A stretch of DNA of 64,000 nucleotides from Sphaerolaimus hirsutus (Eukaryota; Nematoda; Chromadorea; Monhysterida; Sphaerolaimidae): contig OZ038452.1 of NCBI GenBank assembly GCA_964036195.1, positions 20,099,785 through 20,163,784 on the forward strand, given 5' to 3'. Below the pieces are notes generated by a model. That model did no database searches. It was given only the letters and a program-made list of their open reading frames with translations, and was not told the origin of the DNA. Position numbers and translations under genes: made by a program. Shown one piece after another: positions 1-10,600 of this stretch. Numbering within the stretch: the first letter of the stretch is position 1; each line of letters opens with the position of its first letter.

Positions 1-74
1 CTGAAAGCAAAAGCGTTGTCGTCATACGGAAGGCGGCAATAGAAATACAAACGCAGCAGCAAATGAATACATAC

Positions 75-1046
75 CGACACTTGTTGTCAAATCGACATCG
101 CTCGTTAAGGAAATGTTCACATGGTCGCATAGATACCCGAAGTGGACGCGTGAATAACACAGATACCTGATAAAATGAGTAATTAAAAAAATGCATTTGT
201 CCCTCATTCGAACTAATTCTAATGACGCTAAAATGAGCGTGTCCAGAAGATTTTACAAGGGCCTTTAAACAATTTGGGCCTTTTAATTTCCAGGTCCTTT
301 AAACAATTTTGTTATCTAACATCACTTAGTTGCGGCTAGAGCGTGGACAAAGACGTCGGAAAAGATACAAAACGTCAAATGTGACATTTCACCTGTAAAT
401 CATCCATACCATCTGCATCATTGTCGCAAACGTCATCATTCACAATCACGTCATAAACCAATCCACTGTGATACCGTAATCCAGCTGAATTTAGCGGCAC
501 CTTGCAATGCATGCCAATTATGCTGGCCAAAAGTCCACCATCATTTCCAGTGTTTGCCGCAGAACCGTCAGGCGATTTCGACGTGGAAGCTTGTTGATCG
601 TGTTCAGAGTCAGATGAATCGATCGTGATCGGGTTTGAGGAGTTGTTGCAGTTGCTTTCGGTTCCATAAATGGTGATCAGCCGCGCTTTCTTGAGGTTGA
701 GCAGTTTATCTGAGCAAGTATGATAAGTTGGCAAGGAGCCAATTCCAACGTTCATCAGCCAGTGGCGGTACACGAGCGCCAGCAAAGACAAACAATCGAT
801 GACAAACCTCTCGTAATGGTGATGAGTTCGTCCAGCGCGAGGCGGCAGTCTTCCAATTCAGTTTTCTCATTTTCATCGGTCACCAGTTTGAGCGCCTCTT
901 CCACCGTCGTCAACTGAAAAATTTATACAATGCTTCTTGGAAAAAAATAGCATACAAGCTACAGGCAATTTAATGGTATAATTGTATACCTGAGATTCAT
1001 ATTGAGCCAATGAGCAACGAGCATCCGCCTCGCACTGGGCAGACAT
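75..1046 (-). CDS. ZGPAT: ZGPAT-like zinc finger / G-patch protein, 5' exons (partial)
   Basis: Four coding exons on the minus strand: 1046-990, 913-808, 709-393, 166-75, about 190 residues in all, phases agreeing at every join. The protein begins MSAQCEADARC, then a helical N-terminal region (SLAQYESQLTTVEEALKL). A Ser/Asp-rich linker follows, then IIGMHCKVPL and YHSGLVYDV, which resemble the segment before the zinc finger in ZGPAT. Exon 4 gives VSVLF and a CCCH finger start (PCEHFLNERCRFDNKC) whose final His would lie in the next exon. A splice acceptor (gctttcag on the minus strand) ends exactly at base 1, so exon 5 starts just outside the window. In vertebrates ZGPAT is a nuclear DNA-binding repressor; that role is family knowledge. 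The C-terminal G-patch is not in view. The assignment rests on domain order and similarity recalled by eye. Confidence 0.82.
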
Positions 1047-2125
1047 TGTTTTTTTCAGATCGGATCATTTATGGCAACTTGGCCCACGTTCAATTTACCG
1101 GTTGCGTATTATACGAACGAGCTAAAATCGGTAAGAACGTTCTCAATTCCGCTAAAATGTGCTCTATTTTACCGACAACACATTCATTATCGCTCTGTTC
1201 GTCTATAAACATGGTTATATACTTATTTTTAGCGATTTTGAGCCCATGTTTTTTTTAAATGTGGTAGCGATTTCGAAATTTGGGCCGGCTGCCAAGTTCC
1301 TATACGAGGTCTCTTCCTTTTTCATCGAAAGTATTATTTGGATACTGTGTGATTAATGTGTCTATGTAAACATTTGTCTTACAAGATTGCACGAGGACAA
1401 CGATAACAGCTGCGGGTATTTTACCACTCGCTCAATAAATAAATATACACAACCAAATATTTCCCTATTTTGCGGACATCAGTCAATAAATGTTGTGAAT
1501 TTCTGTGAGCATTCAATAAGGTTATTTATTTCAAAAATGTTATTTAGGTATTTCGATAACATGATCCATCACCAATCAATCATTCATTCATGTAAACAAT
1601 GATTATGTACTTTTTGCACATAACATCAGCAGTAAGTAGCCAACGAAAGTCTTCCCGAGTACAAGAGTATTTAAGCCGAGGCTAGCATATTGTGTAAAGC
1701 ATTGGTTTTCGAACGGGCAGCAAACGGCCGCTGGCGCATGGCCGGACAATTATCAGAGAATTATTTTGCAGAATGCAGCATTTGTCCATTATTCTTGTGT
1801 TCTTCTCCCAACCACAGTTGAGGTGTTGCCTCAATTAATCAATTTAACATAGTTTGTCGCCAATGACATCATAGGCAATTGCTGAAGCCCCCCTCTGTAT
1901 AAGCAGAGTCCGGTATGTAGCGGCAGTTGCCTGCCCGTGGGCGAGATGCAATGTTGAGTATATTTGAGGCACTTTAGTCACTACTCGGCGACTCTGTCAG
2001 CCGGCCCGGTTATTTCTGTGGGCATTTTATTATTGTATGAAAAGAGTACAACCTCGCTCAACAAGCTGCGCATCCAGCGTTATTTTGCGAAATAAATATG
2101 GCGTTCGCAACTTCGACACGTTGCC
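1047..2125. other. Region between the divergent ZGPAT and TRIC genes
   Basis: About 1.7 kb separates the ZGPAT start codon (1046, minus) from the TRIC start codon (2738, plus). This part has no convincing coding exon. It is AT-rich and includes the motif tgagcgaggttg (minus sense) near 2050. Both promoters must lie between the two genes, but I see no clear TATA box or initiator that would fix either start. The TRIC-proximal half is filled by a CAG-target element and a hAT-like element. Confidence 0.5.
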
Positions 2126-2274
2126 CAGGCGCCACTCCCAGACTCTGTAAAGTGCCCTGTAAAATGTCAAATGTTATGCAAAGTACGTTTGCCATTTTGC
2201 GGGACATTTTACATGACTTTTGACACTGTGCATGATGAAATTTGACATTTTACAGTGTCTGGAAGTGCCCCCAG
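2126..2274. mobile_element. CAG-target TIR element (introner-like family), copy 1
   Basis: CAG (2126-2128) and CAG (2272-2274) flank a 143-bp inverted-repeat element. It starts GCGCCACTCCCAGACTCTG and ends CTGGAAGTGCCCC. The inside is a foldback of phrases such as AAAATGTCAAATG and TGACTTTTGACA, shared with the other copies. It lies upstream of the TRIC start codon. On the plus strand it could act as a GC-AG intron in a 5'UTR, but nothing shows that it does. Confidence 0.75.
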
Positions 2275-2276
2275 AT

Positions 2277-2514
2277 TAGTGATGTAAAAGCGCCATGGCG
2301 CTTTTGACGCTTGGCGATATTTTGCTGTTGCGCCATTGGCGCTTGGCGCTATTGTTAACCGGCGCCAGGAACAAAATGCCTGGCGCTGGCGCTTGGCGCT
2401 AGCGCCAAAGCAAAAAGCGGCATGCCGCTTCTTGCGCTTGGCGCTATGGGTCGGAAAAGCGCCATGACGCTTTTGGCGCCACGCGCCAAAGTTCTGGCGC
2501 TTTTCACATCGCTA
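2277..2514. mobile_element. hAT-like MITE, GCGCC-array family, 8-bp duplication CCCCAGAT
   Basis: Target duplication CCCCAGAT at 2269-2276 and 2515-2522. The element begins TAGTGATG and ends CATCGCTA, and its body is an array of GCGCC/GGCGC words (variants of GCGCCATGGCGCTTTT). The duplicated target includes the last bases of the neighbouring CAG-target element, so this insertion is the younger of the two. Confidence 0.85.
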
Positions 2515-2737
2515 CCCCAGATACTTTTTATTGCTCCCAAACCCTCGTTTAACGGACTCCTTTGCCAGCACGCAGGCTAGCCGCTCTTCGCCACCTAAAT
2601 GTGATGTGGCGGTGCACTGCGAACGAAAATCACATTTGAATTCCATTTGCTCGCTACCATTTTCTAAGCTACTCACGTTTATTTATTGATCGTTTCAAGT
2701 TGGATTGAACACATCGTGCCGCAGCAATTGTTCCAGC

Positions 2738-5700
2738 ATGGATTTGTTAAGCACGGATACCATGCTGACGATGGCGTCGACGGTGAGCCGGCTGAAAATG
2801 TATCCGTATTTCGACGCGGCTCATTACACTTTCATGTGCCTGGCTGTTAGAGAGGACTTGGCCACTGGTTGGTGGGCGATCGATTTCGCAGTTTAATCTT
2901 CTGATCAACGTAGAGTTTTCACTATTAATGGGATGGTGCCGTGGCGCTGGCGCCACTTAATGGAGCCAAAGGGCGCCAGCGCCCTGGCGCCATTGGCGCT
3001 TGGCGCCATTTTCTCTGTCGCGATCTGGCGATCTGCCCGCCGCCATGGCGTTACTTTACGCCAATTTGGCGCCCAACGCCATTGTTTTGAATGTATTCTA
3101 CTTCCCTCACCTTTTCAATATTGATCCACATCCAATTTTATTTATTGATGTCATTAAAAATGTGCATTGAATTGGCTATATATGTAACAAGTCAACATCA
3201 AAATTGATTTTTTTTTGTCAGAAATGACCACAAAAAATGCTGCCCAATAGCCCCGCAGTCATTCCACAAAGGACATTAGATGCCACTCCACTTTGTACCC
3301 AATTTCAAAAACCTGTTTACAATTGATATACAGGGTGCGGCAATTTAGACCTGCACTCTAGATTTCGAATAACTTGTCACTGGGTGGTCGGATCAATGTC
3401 AATTTTTAGGTCAACATTAACAACTGAATAGGAAAGGATCCCTGAAAATATGGCTGCGATGGCTCTACTCGTTCACAAGTTATTCATGCAAACGCGTAAT
3501 TGTCACTTTTCCACCACCTTGTGATATCGTTCAAACGGGATTGACTTCTCGGGACCGAGATCGGGATCGGATTGTTTTTTCTCGATTTTTTCCTGATTTT
3601 CTTTTCGCAGCTGCATGCCTAAATGCGTGCACGCCCGCCACCAATTCGCTATGCCCATAAGGAAATCGGCGGGCGCTTGCGTAATTGTTCGTAAAGCTAG
3701 GTGGTGGAAAAGTGACAAATACACGTTTGCATGAATAACTTGAGAACGAGTGGAGCTATCGCAGTCATATTTTCAGGGATCTTTTCATATTTAGTTGTTA
3801 ATGTTGACCTAAAATTTGACATTAATCCGACTACCCAGTGACAAGTAATTCGAAATCTAGAGCGCAGGTCTAAATTGCCGCACCCTGTAGGCAATGAACA
3901 AGCAGCTCAACCAAAAGTGATTTTTTTTCAATACATTGCAATATTGAAGCATCTAATTCTAAAGTCAATAAGTCCAAAAATCGATTTAAAAAATGACATT
4001 TGGAGTTATCGACTTTTGGAAGTAGGTGCTTCAAATGTATTTTTTTGGGTATATTTGAGTGGGTTGGGAGTGGGTAGTTTTTGTAGATTTATCATGCTTA
4101 TTGTGAAGTGGTGAAAATTTTGACAAAATGTAATCCCCTGAAATACTTCCGTGTGAAAAAGGGGCACTTTAAAAATATCACAAAACAACTACTTAGAATT
4201 GAATTTTAATAAATATAAATATATTTAGATAGTTAGATGCCATGCAGTGTATTTCGCTTTTTAACACCACGAAAGTTTTAATAATCAGTACCTAACGCTG
4301 ATGCTGGATAATCAAGTGTTTCTGAATCGATAAACGTGCTGAAACAGTAAATAACATTCAATTGTTGGCAGCATCGTTTCAAGCGCCCTTTGAGTCGCCC
4401 GGTGTAGTGATGGAAAAAGCGCCAGCACTTTGGCGCCAAGCGCCAAAAGCGCAATGGCGCTTTTCCGAACAGCAGCTCCAAGCGCCAAGCGCCAGAAGCG
4501 CCATGGAGCTTTTGCTTTGGTGCTAGCGACAAGCGCCAGCGCCAGGCATTTTGTTCCTGCCGTGGCGCTTTTCCATCACTAGCCCGGTGCCATTTTTAGA
4601 TGGCGCCACTTTTGCTGGCGCTTTTCCATCACTCGTTTCCACACTATCATCTAATGCGAATTCATTGCCTGCATCAATTGAAGTGATAAGCTACAGACTA
4701 ACGGTAGGAATTTCGTTGGAATGACTGGAATCGATTTCTTCTATTTCTCGTATTTGATGCGGTAATACAAAACAATCATCGCAACCCTTTAAATGAGCAC
4801 CAAAAAACCAACACCCAGGCGCGCAGCTGTTCTCTCGCAAGCACCCGGTGTCCTGCTGGCTGTCGAGCATGCTCATGTGCTTCGCCGGCGGCATACTGGC
4901 CAACTTGATCCTGGGCGAGCCCATCGCCGACGCTGTCAGGAAGCACGACGATTTGCTGTTGGCCACCGCCATGTGGTACCTGGTGTTCTATGCACCGCAC
5001 GATGTCTTCTACAAGTGTGTCAAGTATAAGCCGGTCAAGATCGCGCTGGCCGTTTTGAAGGTTGGTCGGATGAATTTACTAAATATTTGAGAAGATGAAA
5101 AAGGACTCGTCATTATTCACTTTCGCTGACGCATAAAATATTTACATCAATATTTCACCGTACATTTAAAACTTGAAAATTTAAAAAAGTCATTTGCAAC
5201 ATATCATTGAGCGATCACCGTAACTTGATGCCATTCATGGCTTACGCTAATTCAAAAAGTTCTTTCGGACAGCAATGTTATTCGCAATGGCAAAGTGTGC
5301 GGAAATGTGAAAACTCAATACTTTTCATTCTCAAATATAATTGATTGCAATTTTTATTGCTCGATAATAGCCCATAAAAGCTGCTCGCAAGAACAAGCAG
5401 ATTCAAAATATTTTCAGCAGCACGTATTGGACAAATATTGGCACCCGCAATCAGTAGGAATTCACTGTCAGTGCATGATGCAATGGAGTCAACCATAAAT
5501 TCATAACTTTTCAAATTACCTACTTTTTTCATAAAAGTGAGGTAGAATATGCCAAGCACGGCGTCACCACAACCTACCCGCAACCACTTAGGAAACTCAA
5601 CGGGCGTACAAAGTGCACGCGGGGGTGATGCACGCGGCGCACGCCTACCCGGCCAGCTACGCGCTCATCGTGCTGGTGGGCACCATCAAGGGCGCCGGCA

Positions 5701-6897
5701 GCGGCATCATGCACACCTTCGAGCAGCTCGTCCGCGGCGTGTGGTGCCCGCAGGGCCACGAGATGCTCAGGCCCACTTTGTTCGTTGCTTGAGGGGTCCA
5801 CTTGATTATTTAGGTAGATGGCTTTTGTAGAGACAGTTTTTATTTTATATTGCGGGTAATGGAAAAAATGAGTACCGTCTTGCATCGAAATACCCCCCAG
5901 GGAATTATTATTTCGCCAGGAAATTTGAGGGGGGTTATTCGAGGGGATTTTTATTATTTTCGTGAAGGTTCGTAGTAAAAACAGGCTTTTCCATAACCAA
6001 AACTTGGAATAAACTTTACTTGTGACAAAAATCTACACAAACTAGGTAGTATAGGTACGTTATGTGTATTTGCGATGCACTTTGGCAGCGATTTATACAT
6101 CATGTATATTGCATAGCACATGATGTACATCATTCAAGATGGTTTTTTTTTCGAGGGGGGTATTTTTTTCTCAGCTCGCTCAGACCTGGGGGTATTTCGA
6201 GGGGGGTCGATTCAATCTGACAAAATACGGTATGTGAACCGAAGATTATCAAATCAACCCTATCTGCAGCCAGACCAAAGCGTGTGCGCTGGCAGCACTC
6301 CTGTTCACCATGGAAAAGTACGACATTATCATCACCGGCCCCAGAGAGCTAGTCTACATGGTCGTCGTCTGTGAGTAGCACATGAATCTTAACCGCATCT
6401 TACTGGATGAAAAATAACACAATTATCGTGCAGCATTTTTCATCTGGTTCAAGCTGGCACACGTGCTTCTAGACGTCCACGAGCCATTCGCACCATTCGA
6501 GAACTTTTTCTGCGCGGTCTTCATGGGTGGGCTGTCGGATGCTCTAAGGTTGGCTCTTGTCCAAAACTTTGAAACATGATACGGAATTACCGAGTGTGGC
6601 GCATACTTTGCGCAGAATCCATGCCGTAATTTAATGAATAAAATCTTGTGATAAATTCCGTAATTATTCCATTGTAAAAAACAAAAACATAATGAAATAA
6701 GGGTACAATTTTCCATTATTCAGATGGGTTATGGTATGTTTACATACCAAGTGTGATGTCCGCCGAGTATAAATACTATATCCGACTTCAATTTCAGCCG
6801 AGCGATCGTGGCGGCGCGCGAGAGGCGTCACGCAATGCAGCACCCCAGCGAACACCAGCATCAGCACTCAAACGGCGAGATCAAAAAGGATTTGTGA
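2738..6897 (+). CDS. TRIC: Trimeric intracellular cation channel (TRIC / TMEM38)
   Basis: Six coding exons, 2738-2867, 4819-5060, 5592-5783, 6274-6370, 6434-6548, 6798-6897, give a complete protein of 291 residues with consistent phases. TRIC forms potassium-permeable homotrimers in the ER/SR membrane that balance charge during calcium release. Recognisable conserved blocks are KMYPYFDAAHY and LAVREDL (exon 1), FSRKHPVSCWLSSMLMCFAGG (split here: FSRKHPVSCW then LSSMLMCFAGG) and WYLVFYAPHDVFYKC (exon 2), KETQRAYKVHAGV across the exon 2-3 join, GTIKGAGSG and FEQLVRGVW (exon 3), FTMEKYD (exon 4) and HEPFAPFENFFCAVF (exon 5). The C-terminus is a short His/Gln/Lys-rich tail. Length and the hydrophobic pattern fit the seven-helix family. 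The start was chosen as the first Met upstream of the conserved block in that open segment. Intron 3 is mostly one ACCGTATTT element. Intron 1 holds a mariner-like MITE and a hAT-like MITE. Confidence 0.93.
2930..3090. repeat. Degenerate GCGCC-array repeat
   Basis: Array of GGCGCC words (ggcgctggcgcc, ggcgccattggcgc) inside TRIC intron 1. It belongs to the GCGCC hAT-like family but no clear ends or duplication can be read. Confidence 0.55.
3331..3887. mobile_element. Mariner-like foldback MITE, copy 1
   Basis: Flanked by TA. The ends are CAGGGTGCGGCAATTTAGAC and its inverse complement. The arms are long and inverted (ACTTGTCACTGGGTGGTCGG and its mirror), so nearly the whole 557 bp folds back. 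TA targets and a CAGGGTG start are typical of the Tc1/mariner superfamily. It shares its sequence with the copy at 7806-8341. No transposase is encoded. Confidence 0.85.
4405..4581. mobile_element. hAT-like MITE, GCGCC-array family, duplication GCCCGGTG
   Basis: GCCCGGTG at 4397-4404 and 4582-4589 flanks TAGTGATGGAAAAAGCGCC and CCATCACTA ends. The body is GCGCC words. A further degenerate GCGCC piece runs on to about 4631. It lies in TRIC intron 1, ahead of exon 2. Confidence 0.88.
5873..6232. mobile_element. ACCGTATTT-family MITE in TRIC intron 3
   Basis: Ends accgtcttgcatcgaaatac and aaaatacggt, with runs of TCGAGGGGGG and TCGAAATACCCCCC inside. It fills most of TRIC intron 3 (5784-6273). 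Confidence 0.65.
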
Positions 6898-7333
6898 GAT
6901 TGTCAAGAGAATTGTGTGAATCATGGAAAATGAATTTCATTTGGCACTGCCCGTTTCTAGTCAATTCATGATAGCAATGATTTCTCGGCATACTTTTTTG
7001 TTGATATTTCCCTTGGAAGCATTGGGTGCAGGAAAAGCTCATTCGTCTTTGCACAGTTCAATGTAGTGTTTAAAATTAGATTATTTACCTGTCTGAGCAT
7101 TTTAATGCCACTAATCTCATCATTTCCGAGTCGGCTCATAGGAAATTTATTTTTTCAATACATTTGTTGTGAATAATACATAAATAAGTTACATCGTACA
7201 TAAAAGGTCACGCGAGATGCAATGAAGAAAGTATTGCAAAATGAGATGAGCACTGCGAATATCACAGCGTGACCGACTTTTTACCCTGAAAATGCCAACA
7301 ATTCGGGCCGGCAACAATTCTGTACGACAGGGC

Positions 7334-7476
7334 CAGGGGGCAGTCCCAGGCCCCGTAAAGTTTCAATCAAAACAAAAAGAAGAAGATTTTATTGATTAAC
7401 TTTTCATGACAATTGACACTTTGCATGACATTCGCCACTTCAGTTTACACTAAACGGGTTCTGGGATTGGCAACTG
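7334..7476. mobile_element. CAG/CTG-target TIR element, copy 2
   Basis: CAG (7334-7336) on the left and CTG (7474-7476) on the right enclose GGGGGCAGTCCCAGGCCCCG and GGTTCTGGGATTGGCAA ends. It sits 160-300 bp past the stop codon of the HAD gene. On that gene's strand it carries AATAAA (plus-strand tttatt at 7388-7393), so it may supply the poly(A) signal. That role is inference. The remaining TRIC-to-HAD spacer (6898-7638) holds no gene I can recognise. Confidence 0.7.
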
Positions 7477-7638
7477 ATGTCAGAAAAAGATAATTAGAGT
7501 CTGAGTATGTAGTTAATTTTTGCAGAGGTATGCCCCTAATTTTTGTAACTATTTAGTAACTTACGTATCCACTCGTACCTATGACATGAAAAATGGCCCG
7601 CAAGATGACAGCAACCTAGTCGTCCAAACAGAACACTG

Positions 7639-10600
7639 TCAATCAAACGGTGGCAGACCAAACATAACTGGATCAAAATCAACGAGGGAATCTAAACACA
7701 AGTGTGACCGATCCCTTTGTTCGTGTGAAACACGTGGGTCGGGCACCATAACCTGAGTACGTATCAAAGCAAGTTTAGTGAATTTGGATCCTCCGGGGGA
7801 TCATACAGGGCGCGGCAATTTAGACGGACCCCATAAAGTTTTGAATAACTTGTCACTGGGTAGTCGGATTAATGTCAAATTTTAGGTCAACATTCACAAC
7901 TAAATAGGAAAGGATCCCTGAAAAAATGGCTGCGATACACTCGTTCTCAAGTTATTCATGGAAACGTGTAATTGTCACTTTTCCACCACCTAGCTTTACG
8001 ACTAATTCCGCAAGCACCTGCCGATTTCCTTATGGGCATAGCGAAGTGGTGGCGGGCGTGCACGCATTTAGGCTTGCAGCTGCGAAAAGAAAATCAGAAA
8101 AAACAATCCGATCCCGGTCCCAAGAAGTCAATCCCATTTGAATGATATCACAAGGTGGTGGAAAAGTGACAATTACGCGTTCGCATAAATAACTTGTGAA
8201 CGAGTGGAGCTATCGCAGCCATATTTTGAGGGATCTTTCCTATTTAGTTGTTAATGTTGACTTAAAAATTGACGTTAATCCGACTACCCAGTGACAAGTT
8301 ATTCAAAACTTTATGGGGTCCGTCTAAATTGCCGCACCCTGTAAAAATACCGTATTTGCTTGAATAATCCCCCTTGGGGGATTATTATTTTGTCTGACTT
8401 TTTTGAGGGGGGGGGGGGATTATTTAAGGGGGGAATTAGTGTTTCGACAAAGTTTTCAAGCATGTTTCTATCGATTCATTTTGCAAAATGGGTAACTTTA
8501 TTGGCAAGATAACATGATACAAACATTCTATTGCGTTGCTACACACCAAATATACAGCATTTCCATTCATGAATCAAACCAGACGGAGCATTTTTGCTTG
8601 GTCTGGCTTCATCGATTGTTTTTCTAAAGACGTGCAGTCTTTTTAGTTAATTCGTTGGGGAATTATTCAAGGGTAGGGATGGAAAAAAGCGCTTTTTTCA
8701 AAGGTCCCGCTTTAAAAAAAGCGCTTTTTACGCTTTTTTCAAAAAATGTCAAGACGTTACCTCAAAAGCTCCCAAATATGGTTCTCGGTCAATATATACA
8801 GGTATATCAGACAAATAGCAGTACTTGTGATTATATATATAGCCATAGAATGTCACTGTAGTCATGGGACTAGGGATGGCCAGCGCTTTTTTAAGCGCTT
8901 TTTTTAAAAAAAAGCGCTAGGGCCACAGCGCTGTTTGTTAAAAAGAGCGCTGGTAAATTTTTTTTTTGTACTTATGCACTAGGTATTTTGCAAAATTTAT
9001 GCGCGCAAGCACGCAATTACACACACAAATAGACATTGGTGGTTGTTTTCATTGGTTTTGTGGCATTTTTAGTGTCATTGCTTCTATTCCTGCATGCTAT
9101 CATGTAATAATAAGTTGTGATAGGTTAGTGTAGTATGGAATATTCAGTCAATGTGCTCCCACATACGTCTACAGTGGGAAACATTAGCCTCAATGTATAA
9201 GCCTTCTCTTATAGCCTTATTTATAAGCACTATTTCAGTCCTAACTTCACTTGAAGTCACGAAACATTCACAAACAACAATATACATAACGAGTCAACAT
9301 AAAAAGTAATTGTTTTGGCAGAAATCACCACTTATCATGTTACCCCATGCAGGGGTATCTTGAATTTTGACCCTCCGAGTGGTTGGATAGATAGCAAATC
9401 GCTCCTCCGGAGGGATAGATAGCTGAAAAATTTTCTGGGGGGGGTTGGGGGGGGTTTGGGGGGGGGGGTTGTGGTGGTTCGATATATAGGCTTTTTCGGG
9501 GCATAGAAGGAAGAAAAGGGAGAAAAATCGCTAAAAGTAGGTGTAAAAAAGCTCAAAATGGGTATACAAGAGCATATAGTACTTAAAATAGCTGAAAATA
9601 GGCAGTTAGACGCATGAACCAGTGATTTTGGAGGTGAAAATCTATATATAGGTATGAAAAATAGCGATTTTGAGCGAAAATTGGGGTATAGTTTCTGAAA
9701 AATCGCTCCAGATAGGTAGATAGCTGAGCGATTTGGGGGGGGGTTTAGGGGGTAGTAGCCCAAAATTTTGCCTCCGGGATAGATAGATAGCTGAGCGGCC
9801 TCCGGGATAGATAGATAGCTGGGCGGTTTGGGGGGGGGGGGTAACCCCCCCCCAACCCCCCCCATTCGAGACCCCTGACCCCATGACTACACAGCCATTC
9901 TATGGCAATATATCATCACAAGTACTGCCACTTGTCTGATATACCTGTATATATTGATACATAACCATATTTGGCAGCCTTTTAGGTAACATCTCGACAT
10001 TTTTTTTAAAAAAAGCGAAAAAAGCGCGTTTTTTAAAAAAAAGCGCTTTTTAAAAAAAGCAGGGTCGTTTAAAAAAGCGCTTTTTTTCCATCCCCACATG
10101 GGACATCATCATAAGTGCTGATTTCTGTCAAAAAAATGCACTTTTATGTCGACCCATTATGTATATCACCATTTGTGAATGTTTTGTGACTTCAAGTGAA
10201 GTTAGGCATGGAATAGTGCTCAAATAAAGTTAAAAGAGAAGGCTAATACATTGAGAATGATGTTTTCAATGGCGGAAAAGTGTGCGGAAGCACATTGGCT
10301 GGAAATTATGTACTACACTGACATATCACAACTTATTATTACAGCATAGCTTGCAGGAATTGAAGGAATGCGACTAAACATGCTTCAAAACCAATTCAAA
10401 CCATCACCAATTGTAATGTGCATGTGAAATGCGCGCTTGCGCGCAAAAAATTGCAAAATACCTAATGCATAAGTACCAAAAAATTTGACAGCGCTTTTTT
10501 TAAAAAAAAGCGCTTGAAAAAAAGCGCTGGCCATCCCTATTCAAGGGCCGGAATTATTTTTTCCGCACGTGTCTAACAGGGAGCGGGGGTATTCGAGGGG

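Larger units (their letters stand above)
8674..10539. mobile_element. hAT-like element (GCGCTTTTTT family), outer copy, duplication TTCAAGGG
   Basis: TTCAAGGG at 8666-8673 and 10540-10547. Ends TAGGGATGGAAAAAAGCGC and GCGCTGGCCATCCCTA. Interrupted by a second copy of the same family in opposite orientation (8871-10096). No transposase reading frame is seen. Confidence 0.88.
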
